Shown: positions 8,217 through 17,929 of the stretch, one piece after another
Numbering within the stretch: position 1 is the stretch's first letter
How the letters are laid out: every line of letters begins with the position of its first letter
Assembly: GCF_040096615.1 (NCBI RefSeq)
Contig: NZ_JBBMEJ010000004.1
Location: 124,001 to 188,000 of the forward strand
DNA length: 64,000 nucleotides
DNA from: Blautia_A aquisgranensis
GTDB lineage: Bacteria > Bacillota > Clostridia > Lachnospirales > Lachnospiraceae
Reading direction: 5' to 3'
Notes under the pieces: generated by a model
Seen by the model: the letters and a program-made list of their open reading frames with translations, nothing else
What the model was told of the DNA's origin: nothing
Databases searched by the model: none
Program-made: the position numbers and the translations under genes

Positions 8217-10052
8217 TTATTGTGCTCCTGACAGTGCTACTGCCTGTCCGGCCTTCTTACCGGCAGCGGCTTCTCCTGACAGCGGCGGCAGCGGATACTG
8301 ATTCCGTATCATCTCAAGCTCGTGATAGAAGGTCTCATCCGGGCTGTGCTTGAGCTGCTTCAGATGCTGATGCGTATCAAAGGAATCCTCATGAACCTGC
8401 GTCACACAGACGCCGATGTTGGAGCAGTGATCCGCAACTCTCTCCAGGCTGGTAGTTACATCCGAGAGAATAAAGCCCATTTCAATGGTACATTCCCCGG
8501 CGCGAAGCCTCTGAATATGCCTGTATTTCAGCTCTTTGCTCAGCTCATCGATTACCTCTTCCAGTGGCTCGATCTCTCTGGCCAGCTGCACATCCTGATT
8601 TTCATAAACTTTATATGCAATATCCACAATATCCTCAACTGCATGTTCCATCACACGAAGCTCTTCCAGGGCTTTTTCCGAAAAATGAAGTCCTTTACTG
8701 TAAAGCTCCTGGGCTGATTCCATAATGTTCACACCGTGATCGGATATCCTCTCAAAATCTCCGATACAGTGCAGCATAATGGATATGCTGTGGCTGTCAT
8801 GAACAGAAAGATCTTTCTGGTTCAGCTTTACAAGATAGGTTCCAAGCTCATCCTCGTAGCGGTCTACCTTCTTCTCGGATTCCTCGACCTCTTTCTTTCC
8901 TTCCTCCGTAAAATGCTTCAGAAGATCCAGTGCCGTGAACAGCGTTCTGTGTGAATCCTCTGCCATTTTTCTTGCTGCATTTCTGCTCTGCTCAACTGCA
9001 AATGCCGGTTTCTCCAGGAAACGGCTCTCCAGAATCATGAAATCCGGATCAGCTGCAGGTGCTTTTTCTTCTTCCTTCTTATCACGGATGGTAAGACAGG
9101 CAAGCTTCTCCAGTCCTTTGGAAAACGGAAGCAGTACCAGTGTTGCACTTACGTTAAACGTACTGTGCAGAATTGCGATTCCAGCCGGTGTTGCTGCCTG
9201 TGACATAAAGGAAAAATGTACGGCTGCATTGACGGTATAAAATACTGCCATAAAAAGCATTGTTCCGATCAGGTTAAAGTACAGATGCACCATCGCCGCA
9301 CGCTTTGCATTCTTGTTTGCTCCGATCGCAGATAAAAGTGCGGTGATGCAGGTACCGATGTTCTGTCCCATGATAATCGGAAGTGCTGCGCTGAACGGCA
9401 CCATTCCTGTCAGACAGAGTGCCTGCAGAATACCCACCGATGCTGAGGAAGACTGAATAATAGCTGTAAGTACAGCTCCTGCCACTACTCCCAGAAGCGG
9501 ATTAGAAAATTTCACAAGCAGTCCGGTAAACTCCGGTACCTCTGCAAGCGGCTCCACAGCCCCGCTCATGGCGTTCATTCCATACATCAGAATGGCAAAG
9601 CCTACAAAGATGGTTCCGATGTCTTTTTTCTTCTGGCTCTTTGTGAACATGATCAGGATCACGCCGATCAACGCAAGGATCGGTGAAAATGATGTCGGTT
9701 TAAAAAGACGGATGATAAAGTTATCACTCTGGATTCCTGTAAGACTTAAAATCCATGAGGTAACTGTTGTTCCGATGTTCGCTCCCATGATGATTCCCAC
9801 AACCTGGGAAAGCTTCATAATTCCTGAATTTACAAATCCTACGACCATGACTGTAGTCGCAGAAGATGACTGAATAACTGCAGTGACGCCCATTCCAAGA
9901 AGAACTGCTCTTATCGGACTGGATGTAAGTGTTTCCAGAATACGTTCAAGTTTTCCGCCTGCTACCTTTGCAAGACCGTCGCCCATCAGGTTCATTCCAT
10001 AAAGGAAAATGGCAAGGCCGCCAAGCAATGCCAGTACACTGAAAAAATCCAT
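8217..10052 (-). CDS. Na/Pi cotransporter with PhoU-like domain
   Basis: A 611-residue NptA-type transporter. The N-terminal part (about 1-330) is membrane-embedded with two inverted Na/Pi-cotransport repeats, each with the diagnostic QSSSA motif (VIQSSSATT and IIQSSSASV). The C-terminal part (about 370-560) is a helical PhoU-like domain rich in charged residues (DFERISDHGVNI, LERVADHCSNI). It imports phosphate with sodium, or regulates phosphate flux. The start at 10052 has a GGAGAG site; the longer frame upstream is not supported. Regulation by the adjacent PhoR/PhoB-like pair is suggested by phased TTTACA repeats upstream. Confidence 0.9.
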   Translation of the reverse strand: MDFFSVLALLGGLAIFLYGMNLMGDGLAKVAGGKLERILETLTSSPIRAVLLGMGVTAVIQSSSATTVMVVGFVNSGIMKLSQVVGIIMGANIGTTVTSWILSLTGIQSDNFIIRLFKPTSFSPILALIGVILIMFTKSQKKKDIGTIFVGFAILMYGMNAMSGAVEPLAEVPEFTGLLVKFSNPLLGVVAGAVLTAIIQSSSASVGILQALCLTGMVPFSAALPIIMGQNIGTCITALLSAIGANKNAKRAAMVHLYFNLIGTMLFMAVFYTVNAAVHFSFMSQAATPAGIAILHSTFNVSATLVLLPFSKGLEKLACLTIRDKKEEEKAPAADPDFMILESRFLEKPAFAVEQSRNAARKMAEDSHRTLFTALDLLKHFTEEGKKEVEESEKKVDRYEDELGTYLVKLNQKDLSVHDSHSISIMLHCIGDFERISDHGVNIMESAQELYSKGLHFSEKALEELRVMEHAVEDIVDIAYKVYENQDVQLAREIEPLEEVIDELSKELKYRHIQRLRAGECTIEMGFILSDVTTSLERVADHCSNIGVCVTQVHEDSFDTHQHLKQLKHSPDETFYHELEMIRNQYPLPPLSGEAAAGKKAGQAVALSGAQ

Positions 10053-10118
10053 GATTCTCTCCTTCACTTTCTCATATTTGATATGTTTGATCTTCGATTT
10101 CTCATTTCGACATTTTTC

Positions 10119-10172
10119 ATGATAGCGGCCCTTTGTAAAGTTTTCCCCACCGGAATGTAAAATCTGTGTAAA
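10119..10172 (-). promoter_or_regulatory. Pho-box-like repeats and -10 upstream of the Na/Pi transporter
   Basis: On the minus strand three identical TTTACA hexamers occur at 10172-10167, 10161-10156 and 10139-10134, spaced 11 and 22 bp, all on one helix face. This matches the 11-bp phased direct repeats known for PhoP/PhoB-family regulators in Firmicutes. A TATCAT -10 lies at 10124-10119. The gene downstream moves phosphate and a PhoR/PhoB pair is next door. Confidence 0.6.
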
Positions 10173-10199
10173 AAAATAAGGCAGGTTCTCCTGCCTTAT
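10170..10199 (-). terminator. Terminator after greA
   Basis: Minus-strand stem ATAAGGCAGG / CCTGCCTTAT (10199-10190 and 10085+91 to 10085+100, i.e. 10185-10176) with an AGAA loop, followed by a T run. The T run abuts the first Pho-box-like repeat. Confidence 0.85.
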
Positions 10200-10207
10200 C
10201 ATTTCGG

Positions 10208-10708
10208 TTAAAATCCACGGATCTCTTCGTCTTCAGATCCTGTCTTGTCAATAGACTTGATCACAAGGTAATAGCTGTAGCCATCATTAACCTTCACCTC
10301 AACACGGTCGCCAACGCGATGGCCACGAAGAGCTTTTCCGATGGGGGATTCGATACTGATACGGTTCTCCATGGAGTTTCCTCGGATTGAAGTGACAAGC
10401 TTGTACTTCTCGATCTCATTGTCCTCCTCAAAAAGCACCTCTACGATATCGTCCATTCCCACCTCATCTGCTTTGGAATCATCGGATACGATGGATGCTG
10501 TCTTCAACATTCTCTCCAGATAGCGGATACGACTCTCGTTCTGGTTCTTGTGCTTCTTTGCCGCGTAATATTCAAAGTTCTCGCTTAAGTCACCCTGGGC
10601 ACGTGCTTCCTTCACGGCTTCGATGGCTTCCTTACGTACCACCAGTTTGCGGTATTCGATTTCCTGCTCTATTTTTTCAACGTCCTTGCGTGTAAGCTGC
10701 TCTCTCAT
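10208..10708 (-). CDS. greA: Transcription elongation factor GreA
   Basis: A 166-residue GreA: N-terminal antiparallel coiled coil carrying the acidic tip (AKAQGDLSEN-like, here ARAQGDLSENFEYYAAK) and a C-terminal FKBP-like domain (VGDRVEVKVND). GreA enters the RNA polymerase secondary channel and stimulates cleavage of backtracked transcripts. The start at 10708 is preferred because AAGGAGATG, a full match to the anti-SD sequence, lies 10 nt upstream and contains an earlier in-frame ATG that therefore cannot itself be the start. It sits between carD-like and transporter genes and ends at a strong terminator. Confidence 0.95.
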   Translation of the reverse strand: MREQLTRKDVEKIEQEIEYRKLVVRKEAIEAVKEARAQGDLSENFEYYAAKKHKNQNESRIRYLERMLKTASIVSDDSKADEVGMDDIVEVLFEEDNEIEKYKLVTSIRGNSMENRISIESPIGKALRGHRVGDRVEVKVNDGYSYYLVIKSIDKTGSEDEEIRGF

Positions 10709-10771
10709 GATCTGTGGCATCTCCTTTTTTTCTGTTTACCGAAAATACCATATCAGATAGTTTCCTGTTTG

Positions 10772-11305
10772 TCAAACAGCGCAGGCTGTCTCTGCCTCTT
10801 CCGTACGTTGTCTTATACGCTGTTCAATATAGACTGCCATATGTTCTTTTGGAATATCCAGTAACATGGAAAATTCAGAATAGAGATGATCCTCTGCCAT
10901 TTTCAGATACCGTTCATCAGTAGCGGTTGTTTTTTTGCCATGGGAAAGTCTGGCCTGTTTACGAAGATAGATGGTCTTGATGATCCGTAAAAGATCTCTG
11001 CACTCACAGGTGCGGATACATTTCTTGTAGCTGTCCTCACGGAACTTCTCATTCTCAATACTCAGTGTCTCTATTGAAGGAATCTCATCGATCAGCCGCT
11101 CTGCTTCTTCTTTTGAGATAATTGCACGAAGCACCTGCTTGCCGCCTTCCACCGGTGTAAAAATCTTCCCTTCTGTCTCTCCTCCCGGCTTCAGTACATA
11201 ATAAAGCCTCTCTGCGGAAGAGCCGTCCACCTTCATAGTGGTAACTCCTGTCACCTGACAGATTCCGGTACGACCATACACAACATATTCGCCTGTTTCA
11301 AACAT
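10772..11305 (-). CDS. CarD-like RNA polymerase-binding regulator
   Basis: A 177-residue protein. The N-terminal Tudor-like RNA polymerase interaction domain begins MFETGEYVVYGRTGICQVTG and the rest is helical, with basic residues (LSHGKKTTATDERYLKMAED near 130). CarD/CdnL proteins bind the polymerase beta subunit at promoters and affect open-complex stability. The start at 11305 has an AGGATG site; an upstream ATG 24 codons earlier gives an atypical N-terminus. It lies 64 bp upstream of greA, so two polymerase-acting factors may be co-transcribed. Confidence 0.88.
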   Translation of the reverse strand: MFETGEYVVYGRTGICQVTGVTTMKVDGSSAERLYYVLKPGGETEGKIFTPVEGGKQVLRAIISKEEAERLIDEIPSIETLSIENEKFREDSYKKCIRTCECRDLLRIIKTIYLRKQARLSHGKKTTATDERYLKMAEDHLYSEFSMLLDIPKEHMAVYIEQRIRQRTEEAETACAV

Positions 11306-11405
11306 TTTTCCACATCCTTCCTCTGTTATTCTTGTCTTTACTGCTTTTCTGTGGCGTTCATTGTGCTTTTTAAGCATTCCAATATTTATTGAATTGCTCT
11401 AATGA

Positions 11406-11443
11406 AAACTCCCTGGCTGGTATAAGATCCAGACAAGGAGTTT
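11406..11443 (-). other. Long imperfect hairpin upstream of the carD-like gene
   Basis: AAACTCC (11406-11412) pairs with GGAGTTT (11437-11443), with an inner CTGG/CCAG helix. On the minus strand the stem is followed by TTTTCATT. It could be a terminator for read-through from the GTPase gene or part of the carD leader. Confidence 0.4.
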
Positions 11444-11589
11444 CTCACTGAGGATTCTATCCTTATTTTACTACTTTTTCCATTTATTTGCAAAAGAATT
11501 CAAAAAGCTTTTTTATTTTTGTGAAATATGCTCATAACTGGACGTGTATGGGATTTGTGCAGTTTTTACAGTGCATATGTGCATATTTT

Positions 11590-11634
11590 CCGAAAATAAG
11601 CAGGCCGCACATTTTTCAGATGTACAGCCTGCTT
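11590..11634 (-). terminator. Terminator after the TetM-like/NYN gene
   Basis: AAGCAGGC (11598-11605) and GCCTGCTT (11627-11634) form a stem directly after the stop at 11640, with ATTTTC following on the minus strand. Confidence 0.75.
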
Positions 11635-11639
11635 TTGCA

Positions 11640-14624
11640 TTATATTTCTTCTTTTTTCTTTCTTCCCAGACGGATATCTTCCATATGAGACTTTAATTCC
11701 GGTGTCATATTGTCGAACAGGTAGTTCTTCGTGTTGTCACGGCGATCCTTCCATTCCTCCCTGAGCTGTTTTTTCGCGGAAGCAATCTCGTCCTGAAAAC
11801 CACGGGCTGAGATTCTTGCTGCGCCCTGTCCCATGATGATGATCTGCTCCAGACCATCGGAAGTTGCAACTGTCACATTATGTTTCCGTCCGATTTCATG
11901 GACTGTACGTTCAATGTACTGATCTGCTGTTTCCGCTTCTTTCGTATATACCACATGAATGTTATGATACTGGAAAGTTTCCTCCGGGTGTCCCTCCACG
12001 CGGTAGGCATCGAATACCAGGATCAGGATGCAGCCCTTGATTCCCTGATAATCACTTAAAATGTCCATTAATTTGGTCTGAGCTGCATGAAAATCTGTCT
12101 GCGCCAGATCTCTTAAGTCCTCCCATGCAAAAATAATGTTACATCCATCCACCAGAAGGTATTCATCTCGATGGATCACAGGATTGTTGTTTTTCCATGC
12201 GCCCTGACTGGTTTTTGCCGGTGTGGCAGTCCCCTTGGAAAAGCTGCTGCCACTTTCCACATTTCCGAAGTTCCGGCCGTTATCGTTATATTTCTTCGAT
12301 TTCACCGGTCCAAAAGTTTTCTCAAAGATCGCTTTCAGCTCTTTTTCTTCTTCATAACTTCCATACATGGAGGTGTATTTTCCACGGGATTTATTTCCTG
12401 TCCTATAAACCGTACTGTTTGAATCTCCATTCTGAACGCTGTGGTTCTGCGGTGCTCTGCTGCCGGTTCCTTCCTGCAAATCATCATACGCATCGTCCCA
12501 TTCCGGAAGCTCTGTGCCTTCCAGATGCATGTATTCCTCCACCTCATACCAGGGAACTACAAAGCCTGCTCCATGGGCACAGAATACAGAGCCTGTGGGA
12601 TTCTCCAGATCCCGCTCCGAATCATAGCCGATCTCTTCTGCGATCTTTTCCGGATCCTGGCATGGCTCATAGCCTTTTAAGGTACAGGTGAGATGCCCTT
12701 TTCCTCTTGTGTAGGAAACTACCTGGCTCTGATAGTCGCGCATTTTTTCCACAGGCGCGCTTCCTGTGATCACAGCCATCTCGCCTTCCGTCTCCGGCCC
12801 CTGGAAACTGCCCTGCATCCGCTGGATATCCGTCATGGCACGTCCCACATTCTCTGCCGGAAGTTCCAGGCGAAAGCTGTAATATGGCTCCAGTAATACT
12901 GTCTGTGCTTTCTTTAATCCCTGACGCACAGCCCGATAAGTGGCCTGACGGAAGTCGCCACCTTCTGTATGCTTCAGATGTGCCCGACCGGTAAGCAGCG
13001 TGATCTGCATATCCGTGATCGGGGAACCTGTAAGAACGCCCAGATGCTCTTTTTCCTCCAGATGAGTCAGGATCAGCCGCTGCCAGTTCCGGTCAAGCTG
13101 GTCTTCATTGACCGCTGTAAAAAACTGCAGCCCACTTCCGCGCTCGCCAGGCTCCAGAAGAAGATGCACCTCCGCATAGTGTCGCAGCGGTTCAAAATGT
13201 CCCACACCTTCTACCGGTGCAGCAATGGTTTCTTTATATACGATATTTCCGGTTCCGAATTCCACAGCCACGTGAAAACGCTCCCAGATCAGATGCTTCA
13301 GGATCTCGATCTGTACCTCGCCCATCAGCATGGCGTGAATCTCTCCCAGCTGCTCGTCCCACATAATATGAAGCTGTGGTTCTTCCTCCTCCAGCTCCTT
13401 CAGGCTTTTCAGCATTTTGTGGGCGTCGCAGCCTTCCGGAAGGATGATCTGATAATTCAGGACAGGTTCGAGAACCGGCATGGCAGATTCCTTCTCGATT
13501 CCAAGACCCTCGCCCGGGTAGGTTCTGGTCAGGCCTGTTACAGCACAGACGGTTCCTGCCTCTGCTTCTTTTATCATATCGAATTTTGCACCGGAATAAA
13601 TGCGGATCTGATCGGCCTTTTCCGCCCAGACCTCATCCTCTGGGATCCCTTTTCGTTCTGCATTTGTCAGGGTTTCCTTAACTTTCAGGCTTCCTCCGGT
13701 GATCTTCATATACGTGAGACGGTTGCCCTGATCATCCCTGGCAATCTTAAATATTCTGGCACCGAATTCAGACGGGTAGGACGGAACTGCCATATACGAC
13801 TCCATTCCATAAATAAAGGTATCCACACCTTCCATTTTCAGTGCAGACCCGAAGAAGCAAGGGAAAAGTTTCCGCTCCAGGATCAGCTTCGCCACTTCCT
13901 TCTTTGGGATCTCGCCAGTTTCCAAAAAGCTTTCCAGAAGCTCTTCGTCACACATGGCGATATTTTCCAGGAAATCATCGGTTCCGTTGACAGACTCTCC
14001 GCTTCCGGATTCCTGTGCCGGGTTCTGCCCGCTATTCGTCTGAAGCTGCCTTGTCTGCATTCCGGAGTTATCCACCGTTTCTGATCGTATTGCAGCCTTT
14101 TCTGCACCAGTACAGTCCAGTTCTCCACTGAAATCCACACAATTTCCACTCAGTTTCTTTTTCAGCTCACCTAGAAGTGTATCCCTGTCAGTTCCCTCCT
14201 GATCCATCTTGTTCACAAAAAGAAATGTGGGGATCTGATACTGATTCAGAAGTCTCCAAAGAGTCTGTGTATGCCCCTGCACGCCATCGGCTCCGTTGAT
14301 CACCAGGATCGCATAATCCAGTACCTGCAGCGTACGCTCCATCTCCGCCGAAAAGTCCACATGTCCCGGCGTGTCCAGCAGGGTCACTTCCAGATCTCCC
14401 ATAGAAAAAACTGCCTGCTTGGAAAAAATGGTAATGCCCCGCTCCCGCTCCAGCTCGTAGGTATCCAGATATGCGTCCTTGTGATCCACACGTCCGGCCT
14501 TACGGATCCTTCCACATTTAAAAAGCAGGCCTTCCGATAATGTCGTCTTTCCTGCATCAACATGAGCCAGAACACCAAGGCTTATTTTTTTCGCTTTTTC
14601 TATATTCTGAGGTTTTTTTTCCAT
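11640..14624 (-). CDS. TetM-like translational GTPase fused to a Rae1/YacP-like NYN nuclease
   Basis: A 994-residue protein. Residues 1 to about 730 match the EF-G/TetM family: G1 AHVDAGKTT, G3 DTPGHVDF, G4 NKMD, then domains II-V, with the domain IV loop and helix TEGGDFRQATY where TetM has STPADFR. A low-complexity linker (about 730-820) leads to an NYN domain from 821: LLVDGCNIIFAW (Asp826, Asn829), FDAYR (Asp872), ETADQYIE (Asp901), TSDG (Asp923), the acidic set of the PIN-like fold, resembling YacP/Rae1, a ribosome A-site mRNA endonuclease. TetM-type proteins bind the ribosomal A site region. The GTPase domain also has a Ser/Gly-rich insertion (about 165-220). A role in ribosome rescue or stress is inferred; drug resistance is not shown. 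Confidence 0.88.
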   Translation of the reverse strand: MEKKPQNIEKAKKISLGVLAHVDAGKTTLSEGLLFKCGRIRKAGRVDHKDAYLDTYELERERGITIFSKQAVFSMGDLEVTLLDTPGHVDFSAEMERTLQVLDYAILVINGADGVQGHTQTLWRLLNQYQIPTFLFVNKMDQEGTDRDTLLGELKKKLSGNCVDFSGELDCTGAEKAAIRSETVDNSGMQTRQLQTNSGQNPAQESGSGESVNGTDDFLENIAMCDEELLESFLETGEIPKKEVAKLILERKLFPCFFGSALKMEGVDTFIYGMESYMAVPSYPSEFGARIFKIARDDQGNRLTYMKITGGSLKVKETLTNAERKGIPEDEVWAEKADQIRIYSGAKFDMIKEAEAGTVCAVTGLTRTYPGEGLGIEKESAMPVLEPVLNYQIILPEGCDAHKMLKSLKELEEEEPQLHIMWDEQLGEIHAMLMGEVQIEILKHLIWERFHVAVEFGTGNIVYKETIAAPVEGVGHFEPLRHYAEVHLLLEPGERGSGLQFFTAVNEDQLDRNWQRLILTHLEEKEHLGVLTGSPITDMQITLLTGRAHLKHTEGGDFRQATYRAVRQGLKKAQTVLLEPYYSFRLELPAENVGRAMTDIQRMQGSFQGPETEGEMAVITGSAPVEKMRDYQSQVVSYTRGKGHLTCTLKGYEPCQDPEKIAEEIGYDSERDLENPTGSVFCAHGAGFVVPWYEVEEYMHLEGTELPEWDDAYDDLQEGTGSRAPQNHSVQNGDSNSTVYRTGNKSRGKYTSMYGSYEEEKELKAIFEKTFGPVKSKKYNDNGRNFGNVESGSSFSKGTATPAKTSQGAWKNNNPVIHRDEYLLVDGCNIIFAWEDLRDLAQTDFHAAQTKLMDILSDYQGIKGCILILVFDAYRVEGHPEETFQYHNIHVVYTKEAETADQYIERTVHEIGRKHNVTVATSDGLEQIIIMGQGAARISARGFQDEIASAKKQLREEWKDRRDNTKNYLFDNMTPELKSHMEDIRLGRKKKEEI

Positions 14625-14682
14625 AAAAATACCCCTTTCTGTCTTGTAGTGATACTCACTATCATATCATAGAAAGGGGTAT
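14625..14682 (-). promoter_or_regulatory. SD-sequestering hairpin / terminator before the GTPase-NYN gene
   Basis: A perfect 12-bp inverted repeat (14629-14640 and 14671-14682) encloses a second hairpin (TAGTGA, 14647-14652; TCACTA, 14656-14661). On the minus strand the 3' arm AGAAAGGGGTAT contains the only Shine-Dalgarno candidate (AAAGGGG), 7 nt before the ATG at 14624, and is followed by TTTT. It can therefore act as a terminator of the upstream ABC-F transcript, as a switch hiding the ribosome site, or both. Confidence 0.65.
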
Positions 14683-14717
14683 AAGTCGAATTTAGTTCGT
14701 TTTTATCAGAATCTTTA

Positions 14718-16274
14718 TCAGAATATCTTAGTGGTCCATTTGCTCATATCCCAGACTTCATTTACCACATCCTGATAAAATTCCGGCTCGTGGCAGATGA
14801 GAAGGATACTTCCGCGGTACTCGCGGAGTGCTTTTTTCAGCTCGTCCTTAGCGTCCACATCCAGATGATTGGTCGGCTCGTCCAGAAGGAGAATATTCGT
14901 ATCGCGGTTCACCAGCTTGCAGAGACGTACCTTCGCCTGCTCACCACCGCTTAATACCCGTACCTGGCTCTCAATATGCTTCGTTGTCAGGCCGCATTTT
15001 GCCAGTGCGGAGCGCACCTCATACTGGGAAAAGGACGGGAATTCCTGCCATAGCTCCTCGATACAGGTAGTCCGGTTCTCACCCTTGACCTCCTGCTCAA
15101 AATATCCGATCTCCAGATTCTCTCCCTGCTCTACGCTTCCGGAAATCGGCTTGTTCAGCCCCAGAAGGCTTCGAAGCAGTGTCGTCTTACCGATACCGTT
15201 GGTTCCCACCAGTGCGATCTTCTGGCCACGCTCCATAGTGAAATTCAGAGGCTTGGAAAGTGGTTCGTCATATCCGATCACCAGATCATGTGTCTCAAAA
15301 AGCATCTTGCCCGGTGTACGTCCATAGCGGAAATTGAACTCCGGCTTCGGTTTCTCTGCAGCCAGCTCAATCACATCCATCTTATCCAGCTTTTTCTGGC
15401 GGGACATGGCCATATTTCTTGTAGAAACACGCGCCTTGTTTCTGGCTACGAAGTCCTTCAGCTCGCTGATCTCCTGCTGCTGTTTGCGGTAGGCTGCCTC
15501 AAGCTGCGCTTTTTTTACTGCATAGACTTCCTGGAAATGATCATAATCTCCTACGTAGCGGTTCAGCTCCTGATTCTCCATATGATAAATGATATTTACC
15601 ACGGAGTTTAAGAACGGAATATCATGGGAGATCAGAATAAACGCATTCTCATAATCCAGGAGATATCTTTTCAGCCATGCAATGTGCTCTTCATCCAGGT
15701 AGTTGGTCGGCTCGTCCAGAAGAAGAATATCCGGCTTCTCCAGCAGAAGCTTGGCAAGAAGTACCTTGGTTCTCTGGCCACCACTTAAGTCCGTAACATC
15801 ACGGTCCAGACCGAGATCAAGAAGTCCCAGTGCCCTGGCAACCTCCTCCACCTTTGCATCAATGGAATAAAAATCATGAAGCGTCAGCTCATCCTGGATA
15901 GTTCCCAGTTCTTCCATGAGTGTATCCATTTCCTCCGGATCTGCAGTTCCCAGCTCGTCACAGATCTCGTTCATGCGCTCTTCTTTTTTCAGCAGCGGGT
16001 CAAAAGCAGATTTCAGCACCTGGCCGATGGTCATGCCTTTTCCCAGGACTGCATGCTGATCCAGATAGCCTGCGTGGACATTTTTTGCCCATTCTACCTT
16101 GCCCTCATCCGGCATCAGTTTTCCGGTTACGATACTCATGAATGTGGATTTTCCCTCGCCATTGGCACCCACAAGTCCGATATGTTCTCCCTTCAGAAGC
16201 CGGAACGACACATCTTCAAAAATCGCTCTGTCGCCAAAACCGTGTGTCAGATGTTCAACGTTTAAAATACTCAT
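14718..16274 (-). CDS. ABC-F family ATPase
   Basis: A 518-residue soluble protein with two ABC ATPase domains and no membrane segment. Walker A motifs are GANGEGKST (about 37-45) and GTNGIGKTT (about 345), signature motifs LSGGQ and LSGGEQ, and Walker B LLLDEPTNYLDEEH and LLLDEPTNHLD. A charged linker of about 80 residues lies between the domains. ABC-F proteins act on the ribosomal E site to regulate translation or relieve stalling or antibiotic binding. It is immediately upstream (93 bp) of the TetM-like/NYN gene on the same strand, so two ribosome-acting factors are neighbours. It looks like a housekeeping member (YbiT-like) rather than a resistance protein. Confidence 0.92.
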   Translation of the reverse strand: MSILNVEHLTHGFGDRAIFEDVSFRLLKGEHIGLVGANGEGKSTFMSIVTGKLMPDEGKVEWAKNVHAGYLDQHAVLGKGMTIGQVLKSAFDPLLKKEERMNEICDELGTADPEEMDTLMEELGTIQDELTLHDFYSIDAKVEEVARALGLLDLGLDRDVTDLSGGQRTKVLLAKLLLEKPDILLLDEPTNYLDEEHIAWLKRYLLDYENAFILISHDIPFLNSVVNIIYHMENQELNRYVGDYDHFQEVYAVKKAQLEAAYRKQQQEISELKDFVARNKARVSTRNMAMSRQKKLDKMDVIELAAEKPKPEFNFRYGRTPGKMLFETHDLVIGYDEPLSKPLNFTMERGQKIALVGTNGIGKTTLLRSLLGLNKPISGSVEQGENLEIGYFEQEVKGENRTTCIEELWQEFPSFSQYEVRSALAKCGLTTKHIESQVRVLSGGEQAKVRLCKLVNRDTNILLLDEPTNHLDVDAKDELKKALREYRGSILLICHEPEFYQDVVNEVWDMSKWTTKIF

Positions 16275-16316
16275 AAATCAAAATTCCTCAATCTTTTATA
16301 ATCGATCATTTTTCTG

Positions 16317-17702
<1,386 letters not shown>

Positions 17703-17722
17703 CCATAAAACCTCCTTATATT

Positions 17723-17809
17723 ATCCTGTGTAAAAAAAAATCTCACAGGATCAACACCTATGAGAGATCTATATGAAAATATAGTATCAAAAAAGTATGT
17801 AAATGTCAA
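17723..17809 (-). promoter_or_regulatory. Promoter and overlapping attenuator-like hairpins of the NSS gene
   Basis: Minus strand: TTGACA (17809-17804), 17-bp spacer, TACTAT (17786-17781). The transcript starts with a hairpin (17768-17757 with 17749-17740) followed by a 9-T run: terminator-like. The 3' arm of that hairpin also pairs perfectly over 8 bp (ATCCTGTG, 17751-17744) with CACAGGAT (17730-17723) beyond the T run. The two helices exclude each other, as in an attenuator. Confidence 0.6.
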
Positions 17810-17874
17810 AAGAAAAAACCGCTCTATGCTTTATTATAACGTTCTGATGTATATTTTTCGTACACATTGTTCTG

Positions 17875-17883
17875 TGATATAAT
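17875..17883 (+). promoter_or_regulatory. Extended -10 promoter of the small peptide gene
   Basis: TGATATAAT (17875-17883) is an extended -10 element with a poor -35. Downstream, GTTGC...GCAAC forms a short hairpin in the leader before the peptide's ribosome site. Confidence 0.5.
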
Positions 17884-17929
17884 AATTATGTTGCTGCCCC
17901 AATCTGGCAACGGAAAGGGGGTGTCTTCA

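Noticed and set aside
12969..14084. A 371-codon plus-strand frame opposite the TetM-like gene
   Set aside because: Shadow of the GTPase coding strand; composition and lack of motifs argue against a gene.
11640..14624. Acquired tetracycline-resistance gene
   Set aside because: No mobile-element context, a diverged domain IV loop, an extra nuclease domain and chromosomal neighbours; resistance cannot be claimed.
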